From Begonia masoniana (Eukaryota; Streptophyta; Magnoliopsida; Cucurbitales; Begoniaceae): a DNA stretch of 64,000 nt. Of this stretch, positions 23,601 to 36,544 are shown piece by piece (the first letter of the stretch is position 1; each line of letters starts with the position of its first letter). The stretch covers positions 53,814,466 through 53,878,465 of the forward strand of contig CM039503.1 in the NCBI GenBank assembly GCA_022432975.1, in the 5' to 3' direction. A model generated the notes under the pieces. The model ran no database searches. It was not told where the DNA came from and was given only the letters and a program-made list of their open reading frames with translations. The translations under genes and the position numbers were made by a program.

Positions 23601-26600
23601 AATGTTTTATTGATATATATTCTAGGTTGCTGCTAGTTTCAGCTGCCCAAGGCGGACTGTGATTGATGAGAGACTAAAATGTAATGAGCATTCAACTTCA
23701 GCATTACTGGGTACTTTACTGCACCAGATTTTTCAGGTTTTTAGATCTCCATTATGACCTTTAGCATTATTACACTTAACATATTTGTGTACATTAATGA
23801 CTATCGTGTGACCTATCTTCAATTTACTAAGTTATGAAATATAAAAGTTCTCTTGCTTTGTAGGCTGGTCTTACGAAAGATGTACCTATTAAAGCTTTCT
23901 TGGAGGAATATGCGAGAGTAGTGGTTCAGAAAAGTATGGAAAATGTATATGCATGCGGAGGTAGGGCTTTTTTGTCTTGCCTGCCTTCTATATTTTTTAG
24001 AGATGAAGATGCTCCATGAGCTTTTTTCGCTTCATTGAAGTTGGGTGAGTCTCAAGGCCCAAACAGTACCGCTTGCAGGGGATTTTATAGTTCATTTATC
24101 TCTATGAAGTTACGGTGGAGGCCATATTTCAGATTATATTTTTTGGGTTTCTCGTGCAGCATGCACCTCAATTATTGGTGGTTAGAAAAGAACTTGAATA
24201 GATAGGGAGAGAAAAAAGTTAGGGAGCATTGAATTAAGGAGACATTAGAGTTGGTATGTTAGAGTAGAGAGTTAAGTAGAAGTGAAGAACAATATTAAGT
24301 TTATTTTCTTAACAATTATTAGTCTCAATAGTTTGGTCTAGATGCTCATTTTTTAAGGTCCACATTTTATAATGACAAATATCCAAGTCAAAGAAAGTAG
24401 GTAGCTTAAGATATTATGTCCTACAATGTTCTAATCAACATTTATCTTCTGCTGCAAATATGAAATGCCGTAATCTTCATCATGCAATCCTCAACTGCCT
24501 TATTATACTTTAATTCATTATATTTTCGGAAAATGTAAAACTTCTTAATAAGTTTTGCACGGACATCTCTTTCTTATTGACTTGTAGCAAATGAAAAGGA
24601 CATCAACAAAGCAATTCTTGAGGCCATTCCAAAAATATTGCGTTGGATCAATCTCTTCAAACACTCGAAGGTGTGAAAAATTTAACTTTCTTAATTTAGT
24701 TTGCTTTCCAAGTTTGTATTCTTGTCAAGTTTCAGCCCCTGGTTAACCAAACATGACTAAAAACCATCTATACTTGCATGGGAAGCTGGGGCTAGTTGAT
24801 TAACCTTAAATATTAGCTGTTACAAGATTGGAGTAAAAACATTGCATTTATTTATATTTTTGCTTGTAGTACTATCCATATTGTTGAATATTGTCGTTCT
24901 GTTATCCCAACTATAATTTTTGCTTGATGTATTTCTTAAGAAATTCTCTAATTCCTGAATGCATCCATGTCCCACTTTCCATGAACAAAGATTCTATGTT
25001 CAACGCGAACATTGAGGGCACCATTATTATATATTAGTATTTAATTGACTTGTTTATTTCAAATCCATGAGTTTGTTTTGTTTATTTACACATACAACAT
25101 GATGAATAAAGTTATATTATGTTTGTGGTAGGTTCATGAGGCCCCAACTGTTGAATTCAGATCCGATGAGGGGCGTAAAAGAATAAGTATATCTGAGGTA
25201 GGCTTTAGTTATGATTTTGGTTTCTTAACAAAAAAGAATCTGTATCTTAGTTTGAATCCAGATATTCAATTCGTTTGTTTAGATGTTGATCAATCACTTC
25301 AAGAAAAATTGTAGTAAGATGCAGAGACAGTTCCTTGTTTTTTTTTTTTTCAATTTAAAACTCCCTACTTTGACGTAGTATATGTGGTTCTAATGCAATT
25401 CATCGGTTTAGATGTTGATCAATCACTTCGAAAAAATTGTAGTAAGATGTAGACAGCTCCTTATTTTTTTTTTTAACAAAAAACTCCCTACTTTGACGTT
25501 GTCTAAGTGGTTCTAAATGTAGGTGATTGACATAGAGGAGATGGCATGGGCCCCAAGATATGGTTTGAAAGGAATGATTGATGCTTCTCTTCGCGTAAAT
25601 GTTGCTTCGGATGAAAATCAAGTTACCGAGAGTATCATGCCTCTAGAGTTTAAAACTGGGAAAATGTCCACTGGACAGGCACGTGTGTGGCTTTTAAACT
25701 AATTTATGTGCTTATAATTTTCAATACAAGTCTGCTCTGTGCGGTATACCAACCATCGAGTGTTATCATCATTGTTCTGGGATTTGTGTTTGTGCAGTCC
25801 TCTATGGAACACATTGCTCAAGTGATCTTATACACATTGCTCATGTCTGAACGGTGTGTAAGCTCCAGTTCACCTCCCAAAAATTTCCAAATATCATTAT
25901 ATGATTGTGGTGGAAAATTTTTTAAGTTAATTCTTCTCTTTCCCTGCTCTTATGTATTAGGTACCAAAAACCTATTGGTTCTGGTCTGCTGTATTATCTT
26001 CAGTCAGATCAGACACAGGTAAAATAATATCTTGCGATGCTATTTAATTATCCTCGTGCCGAAAGCTTTGAATTGTGAATAACTTCTTGTTAAGGGGATT
26101 TCGGTTCAAAGGCCTGATATTGTTGGATTAATCATGCGTCGGAATGAGTTTGCAAATGATATTCATAACGCATCAAAGAAACAATCGCTTCCCCCTATGT
26201 TACAGGTAGGTTATTATTTACATTAGCCTGTTGCATTCTTCTGAGTCTCTTTACTGGATTTCCATCTAAACTTATCTTGAATTTTCTTCTGTAGAGTCTG
26301 AGCATGTGCAGAGGATGTCGACATCTTGATGTTTGTACCATTTATCATAAGGTTCCCTTTTTTTTTCTACACAAGTCTGTTAGCATGTCATATTGTTACC
26401 AATTGACATTATGTTACCAATCTATTCTAATAATGAGCTGGTTTAAATTTTTCTAATATGACACCAAAATATTCCTCTTGTAAACTGGTCACTGAAAAGT
26501 CTAAGATTAAGTTCTTTCCATTTTCATACTATTATCAACTGGTTCAGCTGTCTCATGCATTATTTTCCATCTTTCAAATTGCAGGCACATGGCGGAAACA

Positions 26601-29600
26601 CAGAAGGCAGTGGACTTGGAAATTTGTTTGATTCTCGAACTCAGCACTTAACAGGTGCTCATGGTCTTTTTCTTCGGCATTGGGAAAGGTTGATAGACTT
26701 AGAGGCTAAAGAGAGCGAGGTTTGCATTTGGAATGCGCTTTTTGTTCCAGAATTTTCAGTAATAACTTTCTCTGTTATCACAATAATTTCATGCATGTAT
26801 TTTTCTGTCTCAGCTCGTGAAAAAACAGAGATGGAATTCTCGTAACTCGAACAATGATCAGCTCCCTAGTTCTCTTTCTTCTATGATTCTTGATGCTTCA
26901 GAGGAACATCCACTTGGGAATATACAGAAGGACAACCAATATGTTTATCGTTTTGTGAGTCCAGAGTTGTCTTCATCCAGATTAGAAGAATTTGGTGAAG
27001 ACTATTTTAATTCTTCCTCTTCCTCAAATGATTTTGAAGGTTCACTCAAAAAGGGAGACCGTGTGGTAAGTTATTTTGCTTTTAAATGTATTATGTCACT
27101 AACTTGTCATTTTTTATTTAACTATGTTTAAAGCGGATACGATAGATCTTACGTTCAAGTAAATTAATCTTTCATATATAACTTTGTATGAACTCGGAGC
27201 ATATCTGAAATATTTGTGCTCATATTTTTAGTTAAAATTTCCAGTTTTACGCCTTTTCTTTTGTTATAATATTAAAATGTGTAAGTATATTAAATTGTAT
27301 ATATTCATCTGTGTATAGTGATATTGTGCTTATTTAATTTGGGTTCTTGACAAAAGTGCTGAACTTTTCATTACATGTAGAAATAGGTCTAATAATTGTT
27401 GGATGGCTTGAAACCTTTCTTATGGATGGGCATGTCAAAAACAATAAATGCATAAATTCTATACTTTGTTATGATAGATTATCAAATTATGCTAAATAAA
27501 GCTATGCTTTGAAGCCCGTCAGGAAATATCTCTTGAGTCGAATTATTTTATCTTAGAAAGCTGTGGCTCAATCGTGATGTTTTTTGTTGACCTGACCAAC
27601 GAGTTTGTCAGATTCTCTTCTCTTTTGTATGTTTACCCTTTCAATATATTTTTGTTGCTTATTCATCAAATGGAATAATTTTTTAAAAGGAAAAAAAACT
27701 TATCATCGGTTCTCTCCTTTTCAATTAATACATTTGACATTAATATTATAACTATCATCATATCAGTAAGAAAACATTCGGGCTTGTTTTCCACAAACTT
27801 GTTTAAAAATACTTTAGTGAAAGAGAAAAAGAGTTAGAAGTAATAAATCAATTTTTTTTTTTTCTTTCCAACTCCAATTTATTTATTTTTTATTAAAGGA
27901 TAAATTTTTATTTTTTGCATTTATTATTATGTCTAATGGTTGAATAAGTGATGAACCAAAAGTTTTTGAACTTTGTTTATTTTGTTTGGAAGATTTTATG
28001 AATCATCGTGGTTCTAGTATGAATCTAAGGTTTTAGTCAATTCAATGACATGCATTTTACATTGCTGCTCAAGCATATGTCAAGAAAGAAAATTTATGAG
28101 CTGGTAATATCTTGAAAAGACTATTTGAAGTTCAGCCTCCAGAACTATGAATTTTTTCTAGTATTATCTTTTTTTTATCTTCCCTCTTGTATCTTGTTAA
28201 CTTAATTGATTTTTTATTTAATTTTTGTAGATACTCAGTACAGAATCCAGCAATCTCAACGTTGCAAGTGGAATTATAACAGATATAAATCGTTTTCATG
28301 TTATTGTGAGTACTACTTGCTGTGTCAATAAATGTTCGTAATGGAAGTCCATCATCCTCTTTGATAATAACGATTTTAGGAACTTCTAGGTTTCTTTTTC
28401 CAAGCGGTTACGTCTTCCTGAAAGCAGTAATTCTTCTGAGGCAAACGATCTTCTACAGCAAGTCTGGAGGATTCACAAAGATATTTTTATGTCCATATTT
28501 GCAATCATGAGGTAATGGCATTATTAATCTCATGCAAATAAGGAGAAAAAAACCATCTCCTGTTTTTCAATTTTTTCTTATGCTTGCATCATTTATAAAT
28601 ATATAGACTCATTTTTTGTTTTGTTCCTGAAGGTTTAATTTAGTGCAACTTTTTCTACAAGATGCTCATAGTGCTCATCTTAGGAAGTTGATTGTGAACC
28701 TTGAGGTGATATGTTCAGTTTAACTGTAAATGGTTTCAAATCAATGTCATCGGCAGTCTCTATAATCCTACTTTTTCTGAGTGCCAGTCTTGATGTCTTC
28801 AACTTGTAGCCTCCTAGATTTGATATTGGATGTACGCTCAGCCAAGATCCAGCAGTATCTTATGTGTGGTCAGAGAAGAATCTGAATGATGACCAACGAC
28901 GAGCTATTCTGAAGGTTCTTTGCAATTTATCTGAACACACGGACTCATGATATGGTTAAACTTACTCTACCATTTTGAAATTTCAGATACTTACAGCCAA
29001 GGACTATGCTCTAATTCTAGGAATGCCAGGAACGGGCAAGACATCTACACTGGTACATGCTGTAAAGGCTCTGTTGATACGAGGTGCATCCATTTTGCTG
29101 ACATCATACACTAACTCTGCCATTGACAATTTGCTTATTAAGCTAAGAGCTCAGGTGATAATATATTTTGTTATGTTGCCTTTTGTTTAGTTATGCACAA
29201 CTGAATTAAACTGTCACACATTAAGCGCACTTAATAATCATTTGGCATACTGGAGTTTTAAATCATTATGACATTTCTACTGATTATCCATAATATTGTG
29301 AACTTCTAGGTAGGGATAATATTCCACTCTTAATTATAGAAAATTCGGATAGTATATTTTCAGGTATTGAGAATATTTAAAAAATTATTTTCCCATACAT
29401 GTTATGACAATTATTTATTTTAATGAAACAGAAACCCACCAATTATGGAATCATATTAATGAGAGGACTACTAATTTCAAGTGTGATGCTTGCACTTAAC
29501 ATAAAATGCAAGTTTTTAGTAGATTTATAATCACCTTAGGTGCTGCATATTTGTGATCCGACTTTTTTTATTTGCTCTTTAGGATCGAAAGAGCACAATA

Positions 29601-32600
29601 AGATAATCAAGAATCTCTAGAGATATGGAGTCTAACGACTTTTGGGTTATTTGTCATCATGCTATCCTAGTTGAGAAGATGGCGTCAAATAATAGTGATT
29701 CATGATATAATATTTGATTCTTCATGGTAAAATGGACATATAATTGCATTTTAAGAACTTTCTTTTCTAAATGTAGTTTCTTTTATTTGATTGGGAGAAT
29801 TCTCTTATCCTTTCCTATTTTGTACTTTTACACCCCCATAATACAAATTATATCTTAGGAAGTTCTTGCTGTATTAAATCTTCTAATCACCTATAGAGTT
29901 TCATAGTAACATGTTTTCACTTGTTGTTATGATCCTTCCAATTGTTGGGAACTGAATGGTTGCAGAACATTGATTTTGTGCGTATTGGGAGATACAATGC
30001 TGTGCATGAGGAGATTCGGGGACACTGCTTTTCAGGTCCTTTATTAGACTTCTTTTTTATAATTCAATAGATCAACTTTTTGTAACAAAATGTTTTTGGT
30101 ACTCAGATGTGCACAGTGTCGAAGATATCAGAATAAGAATGGACCAAGTCAAAGTTGTTGCAGTGACGTGTTTAGGAATTACAAGTCCTTTACTTGCCAA
30201 CAAAAGATTTGATATATGCATCATGGATGAGGCTGGACAAACTACTCTCCCAGTATGTGTAAACTTGATTTATTTTGTATCTTACAAGTCACAAAATTAA
30301 ACTCCAAGCTATTTAAAAAGGAGCTTCAAATATAATTCATATTTGCATTGGGAAGTAAATTGACTTGGATGCATGAGTTGGCGACATATTTTCATTGTTT
30401 AAATATTCGAAGAAAATTAGTGTAAGAGATTATTTTCATTCATTTTGTTTGACTGATGAGATTTGACACAAATTATTATCAAATTCACTGTAACAAGATC
30501 ATAGTTAATCATAATGAATGTTAGTTTTCTCGTGCACCTTGGATAAAAGACAACAATGTCAAGAGATAGCCAAGAAGGGTTCCTCCTTTGGATTTGATCA
30601 AAAGTGTACATTTTTCTTTTATGAAGATATAGGCGAACACTTTTTGGATGAAACTTCTTTTTCCCAAACAAGGTTAAAAAAATTAAAATTCTTGGAAGAA
30701 GTAGAAGTGAACTAGAAGAAGAAATATCTTGAGAAAAAATTTGTTGGAGGATTATAAAGTCATCCTCTAGTGTTGGCAATACACGTTCATAGATGGAAAG
30801 AAGATATAATTGCATGAAGATTGTTTTCTTCACAAGGGAAACTTATCATCATCCATTTCTTTTGTACATTTTGCAGCCTTAATGCAATTTTTTTCTTCCT
30901 AAAAATTATGAAACATTTCTAAGATGTTTTTTTTTGTTAATTTGTATGTCCCAACCAAACTGAGATCACCTTTTTTTAGGTTTTATTTCATCATTCTTTT
31001 ATTAGAGGATGAAGTCGATGTTTGATAACTACAAATAAAAGGTTACTGGAAAAAGAATATTATTCATGAATTTCAGTGACTTTATGTCTTATTAGGTATC
31101 TTTGGGGCCTTTGATGTTTGCTTCAGCATTTGTCCTTGTTGGCGACCATTATCAACTCCCTCCTCTTATTCAGGTTTTCTTTATCTCCAGTCGAATTGGT
31201 TTAAAGCATCTGTGCACTTTACACTTCCATTATTATCGATATTGATTAATTTTCAGAGTATGGAAGCTCGCGAAAATGGAATGGGGATAAGTTTGTTTTG
31301 CAGGCTCTCCGAGGCACATACTCAAGCAATTTCAGCATTGCAAAGCCAGGTAACATTATCTTGTAAAAAAAAATTAAGGGCCTGTGCTTCCTTTTAATAC
31401 ATACGATATAGTAAATATACTACATTATTTGCTTGTAGTATCGCATGTGTCAAGGCATCATGGAACTATCAAATGCCCTGATATATGGAGACAGATTGCG
31501 CTGTGGTTCTCAAGATATAGCAAATGCCAAGCTTGAGCATTCAAACTTGAATTCTCATCCAATTTGGTTAAAGAAGGTAGTGAGAGCTAATCAAATACCC
31601 TGACATGTTCATACTGTACCACTCCTATTTATGGCATGTGATTTTTTACTCTGGAATCATTATTTTCCAATGTGGTTTTTTTTTTTTTTTTTTTTTTTTA
31701 TAATGATATGATATGCTAACTTTAAGAGTTTTCCTAGAGGCAAATCATGAAATCCTTGAGAAATTTTTTAATTCAATCCTCCAAACTGGTTTTGTGGTTG
31801 CAGGTTTTAAATCCAAGCAAACCAGTAATATTTATTAATACTGGTACGCAATAGGTTGTACCTTTTTAGTTCACATTTGACTGCCCTTATTATGTAATTT
31901 ACGAGCCCCTTAGGTTTTGTTTTTTACTATTTTAACAATGTAGATTTATTACCTGCGTACGAGGCAAAAGATCACAAGGCTCTGAATAACCATATTGAAG
32001 CTCAGATACTGGCAGAGGTATGACCTGACCTTCATCTATATGTTGCTAATGCTTACTTCTTGGGACGAAAGGAGTACTATGTTTTGATTTTCCGATAAAT
32101 GATAACTGATACCAAGGATTGTGTTTGCTTTGAGTTTAATTTGATGAGTTTCAGCCAAATTTTGTCGGTTGTACCATTAGGTCACACAAGGACTCGTTAG
32201 CACAGGAATCAATGGGAATGCTATTGGGATCATTACTCCTTATAATGCCCAGGCCAATCTCATCAGACACGTTGTTAACTTAACCTCTGTTGAGATACAT
32301 ACCATTGATAAATATCAGGTTGGATTTCAGCATAAACTATAATTTGTAAATTTTCTCAAGTTAGACGACTGTCAATTGCCTAAACAAGTTTTCTTTTCAG
32401 TTGTTTCTTATATGTTTTTTGATCCCATAAAACAATTTCTAAATTCTCTCTCTAGGGAAGAGACAAGGACTGCGTCTTGGTGTCCTTCGTCAGGTCAACT
32501 GAAAATCCCAAATACTGCAATTCTTCTTTGCTTGGAGACTGGCACAGAATTAATGTGGCCATCACACGTGCAAAGGTAGATGACTTTAGTTGGTTTTCCA

Positions 32601-32862
32601 CGTTTAACTGGATTTGGTCTTTAGTTACACGTTTAAGTAGTCCTAAGATTTGAACAATGTGTTTTGAAACTGAGATGAGAAAGAATGGTTTCATTTTCAG
32701 AAAAAGTTGATTATGGTGGGGTCATCCAAAACGTTATCAAGGATTCCACTCCTCAAGCTACTTATTGAGAAGGTTGATGAACAATCTGGCATCTTGACAG
32801 TATCCAACAAGGATATCCTTCATGGAAGAGGGCTGAGGGGATGCTCTAATATTGTAAGATAG
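20698..32862 (+). CDS. DNA2: DNA2 replication helicase/nuclease (JHS1-like), 34 exons
   Basis: Exons at 20698-21267, 21421-21588, 21655-21882, 22155-22217, 22386-22592, 22695-22748, 23046-23107, 23383-23515, 23626-23736, 23864-23960, 24588-24670, 25132-25197, 25523-25678, 25798-25853, 25961-26018, 26095-26205, 26295-26351, 26585-26719, 26814-27065, 28231-28305, 28390-28511, 28633-28705, 28810-28914, 28987-29154, 29966-30035, 30107-30252, 31096-31173, 31257-31349, 31439-31576, 31804-31843, 31944-32017, 32181-32318, 32456-32575, 32701-32862. All join in phase to 1,422 codons. Residues 26-33 (KFGIQHFF) resemble a PCNA-interacting box. The RecB-type nuclease has SFSCPRR (about 501), GLKGMID and EFKTGK (about 660), and [11 protein letters not shown] (about 745); these cysteines fit a 4Fe-4S cluster. 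The SF1 helicase shows GMPGTGKT (about 1027), [23 protein letters not shown] and [12 protein letters not shown]2 trims Okazaki flaps and processes forks in the nucleus. Intron 13 starts with GC. Confidence 0.94.
25279..25522 (+). repeat. Tandem duplication at the 3' end of DNA2 intron 12
   Basis: A block of about 125 bp beginning TTTAGATGTTGATCAATCAC occurs at 25,279 and again at about 25,408, with the same order of T-tract, ACTCCCTACTTTGACGT and GTGGTTCTAA. The second copy runs into the functional acceptor (ATGTAG before exon 13). In the first copy the matching place reads AATGCAA, with no AG. Confidence 0.8.
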
Positions 32863-33489
32863 CTGTCATTTTTATTCTTCATTTCCTATTTCTTTTATCA
32901 TTTATCTTTTCATGTATATAAAAATTTTGATAGTGTGATTTCACCTCGGTATCTGTAGCTTAAATTTTGGAACTTGGTATTCAGCATGTTGTACAATTAG
33001 AGACTTTACTGAATTATTCATTGATTATGAACCAGGAACTTGCTTATAGATTTTTAAAAGTACACGTTTCTTAGCAGAGCAAATATAGCGTGACCACTCT
33101 TATTTAGATATTTTTAATTACTACAATGATGTGGCACATTTTTGTGTAAATTTTGGTTAGTTTTTTTTTTGGGTGTTTAACTACAGTTAAAAAAAAGACC
33201 ACTGACACATTACGGCGGTGGGATGTCTTTTTTTTTTCACATAAGTATGGAAATATTGCTATTAAGTTGAACTATGTTTTAAAAGTATATGCTGACTTAC
33301 ATTAATGTAAAATTAGTGAAATATTTGAAAATAGTAATACTAGGTGCATATTACGATATGACTGAAGTTTACACGTTCCTCATTGGTATTATGATAATAT
33401 TGCATAGGATTTTTGGAGAGTTTCTTCTTTTAACAATTTTTCTTCACCAGCGCCAGTGATGGGGATGACATATCAAGATAGATATGAAA

Positions 33490-33800
33490 TTTAGGGGTGG
33501 TTCAGCTCAAGTCCGGTTCCATTCTGGAACCCGGATTGAACAAATTTGAACTGTGAGGTTGCAGGACCAAATTGTTTTCTAAAAATTTATGTTTTAAAAG
33601 TTATTTATAATTTTTGTTGCTTTTGGCTAATTTTCAGGTATGTTTTTTTTTTTTTTTTTTTTTGAGAATTTTGAGTGGAGTTTTAACTTATTTCGGGTCA
33701 AATATTTTTACCACCAAAACAGTGCCCGTATCATGACCTGCAGATTTTGAATGTGGAATCGAGACCAAACCTTATGGAGAGTAGAACCAACCCTAATCGG
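33490..33800. mobile_element. Possible hAT-like MITE
   Basis: Opens TTTAGGGGTGGTTCAGCTC and closes GAGTAGAACCAACCCTAA, giving imperfect terminal inverted repeats (TTAGGGGTGGTTC / TTAGGGTTGGTTC) about 300 bp apart. The GGTTC-rich interior resembles the element near 5,302. No matching 8-bp flanking duplication was found. Confidence 0.4.
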
Positions 33801-35753
33801 AGCGAACTGCATAAATCAGCTATGCCCACAGCCGACTCTCAAAAATTCTCTGCCTCCTTCACTATTAATTATAATATTAAAAGTAAGTTATATTCAGCAC
33901 CTAATGATACAAAAGTTAATTTGTAAAGGCTAGAGAATAAATACTACCTGCAGGCAAACAGACCATTAAAGTCTATTAAAATATTCAGTAACCATCCATC
34001 TTCATGTCAATTGTATATGGGTTACATCCAACGTCAACTTTTGGTGCACCCCACTTCCGCTATCATATTTTAATATTATCATACCCTTTCTCCGCAGACA
34101 AAATAACATCATTCACGGGTGTTGAACACTGACGATTGCATTTATTATGTCATATGATTTCCTTCTTTTTTTAAAAAAACATTACGTAAAATGAGTTTTT
34201 TTTTCCTCAAATACTTGTACTAATTAATAGATAGACCAAGCATAATAATGGAGCATATATAACATTAGTCAGGATAACATTAAGAAACACTAGTGAAATT
34301 TAGACGCACGTCACCTAATTGTTATATTAAACAATTAAACTATAATATAAGCCAATTTTGGTAGAATGCAATTTCAAAGGAAATACCGAGAAAGCCAAGT
34401 GTAATATGGGACAAAAATAAAAATAAAATAGAGGTAGATAAGGTAATCAATCAAACTGACAGAAACCAACTAGTCAACTTAATAATACTCACGTGCTAAC
34501 GACTTTTTCAATTATCTCCTCTTTCTTTCTAAGGGGCACAAGCCACAAATATGAGTGTTGACTCACAGGAGAGAATGGACGCCAGACATTTCAAATCAGA
34601 GAAGCTGTGGCACCTAATTACCCCAAAGTTGTAATATTTCATATCAATTTTTTTCTCGTGTTATTGTACGATTCTCTCAAATCATGTTTATTTATCATTT
34701 AAAAATACAATCATTTACTTGTCAATATCACATTTTTTTTTTCAGGGCAACAAAATACTCCTCCAAAATTGAAGCTTTTAGGACAAAACATTGATATGAT
34801 TAGAGTAATATTAGATTTACAATTAAATCTTACGCTATGAAATAAATTTTGAATATCTTTCTAATATTAGTAAAAAAATTCACATATAATTTGTTACCTT
34901 ATTCATCATCCTTAGTTCTTCCTTTCCTCTCCAATCTAATGAGTGTGTGTTTTCTTGGGCAGTGCTAGGATATGCATCAGAAACCCTAATTTTTGGTTGA
35001 TGCAAATATCTCTTTCTTGAGCATCAAGTACATTTTATTCTCCTTGTTCACAGAGAATAAATAAAAAGAAGACCCAAGTCAAGCCAAAGGGATGGGGCTT
35101 GAAATGACATTTGAAAGAGAGGTCTTTCCTCAAAATATTGATTTTAAAAGACTGCGTAATTAAATAATTGATGAGTAATCACCCAACTAATATACAATGT
35201 TAATAAAATATTACTACTGAGTAGGATGCTGACGTGTACCCATTCTTGTGATGTCAGATGTGATTCCTATTATTCCCTTTCACAAAATGACAAACAAATA
35301 CTTCAATTTCAAACCATGTGACTCGTAAAGAATTCTCCTCTCATGATGAAACTCCCGCTACTTTATCGCCTATACCTAGGTTGTGTTACTTTCTCCTTTT
35401 TTTTTTTTATTAGGCTCGTAGAAAATTAGGAGTTAACTTTTAATCGAGCTTTTTTTTCTGTCTTTTTCATCGTCTCTTTCTTAGAATTTCTCTCTCTAAG
35501 ATCAAGACAAGAGATCATTTTGAGGTTGATGAATTTACATTCTAATTTTCTTGTCATTCAAGTACTCTTGAGCCCAAGTAGAGATTTAGCTGCTCCTCAC
35601 TTGTCTACTTCAGTTTCCAAAAATTCTGAAACACTTAACAATACCACTATCTTCAACTATAATCACACGTGACCTTTACGTACTTTTTTCCTCTCTCCTA
35701 CAATAATTCGCATATAATATTCTCTCTATATTCTCACTCTCAAACATAATTAT

Positions 35754-35972
35754 ATGCTCCAATCCTCGAGCTTTCAGATACAAGTTCTGTCCTCTCTTTC
35801 TCTCTCTAGCTGGGAAAGCCATGAATATGATGATCAAACCTTGATATCTATGAGCATTCAAGTCTCCATGTATAAAACACAAGATCACAATTGCACTGAG
35901 GAAGAGAAAACTGATCATCAAGCTGCAATTAGGATGTCTCTGCAGGATATGTTCACTATTCTTAATATATCA
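35754..35972 (+). other. Possible upstream coding exon or 5' leader exon of the ABCC gene
   Basis: An open frame ends in ATATCAA|GTAAGT, a strong donor. A matching acceptor ACAG lies at 36,547-36,550, inside the annotated start (ATGACAG|AAGC). Phase is compatible: the single A left from the donor side completes a Lys codon before GCTAAGGTACCTGG. Used this way, the protein would gain an N-terminus such as MSLQDMFTILNIS. It could equally be a spliced 5' leader with a coincidental open frame. Confidence 0.35.
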
Positions 35973-36544
35973 AGTAAGTTCTAATCACAGTATCCAACTA
36001 CATCTCCCCCCCTCTCTAGTTCCTTCTAACTTGTTCACCAACATTCATGACCTGGTTAAAGAGTTATTCTAGGTCATAGGATCTAGTTCTTATTTAGATT
36101 GTTCATACTGGTTAGTTTTAAAATCCCTCAATTCCCAAACTCTGGGTCCACCAAGAGTTATTTGAAGTTTATGCGATAGTTAATTTTAAAGTTTTATCAG
36201 ATTAGTGGAGATTTGTGCAAGCTCATTAGAGGAAAGAACAGAAGAAGGAACTCCATCTTGAAAATTATAGGCATGTCACTTCTGGTCAGACTCAACAATT
36301 CTAACCTTAAAAGCATAACCTACAAAAGCAGAACTTGCAGAATAAATAAAAAAAAAAAAAAAAACAAGCCAACGAATAGCACCTTTTTTTACCCAGTTTT
36401 CAGTTTTTCTACCGGTGGCAAGTGATAAAGCTTAAAGCATCAATTTATGCATGAAACAAAATGAGAAAGAACACAGAAGATTGGTTTGATCAACTACTTT
36501 TCAAACATTAATATTGAAAAAATCACAGTTTTTTTTTTTTTAAT

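Larger units (their letters stand above)
32863..36544. other. Interval between DNA2 and the ABCC gene
   Basis: AT-rich, with long T or A runs (33,644-33,663; 36,346-36,363). It contains a hAT-like short element at 33,490-33,800 and possible 5' leader sequence of the ABCC gene from about 35,700 (CT-rich). No other gene is recognised. Confidence 0.6.

Noticed and set aside
30417..30833. Minus-strand frame of 138 codons in DNA2 intron 26
   Set aside because: Lies in an intron, AT-rich, and shows no domain.
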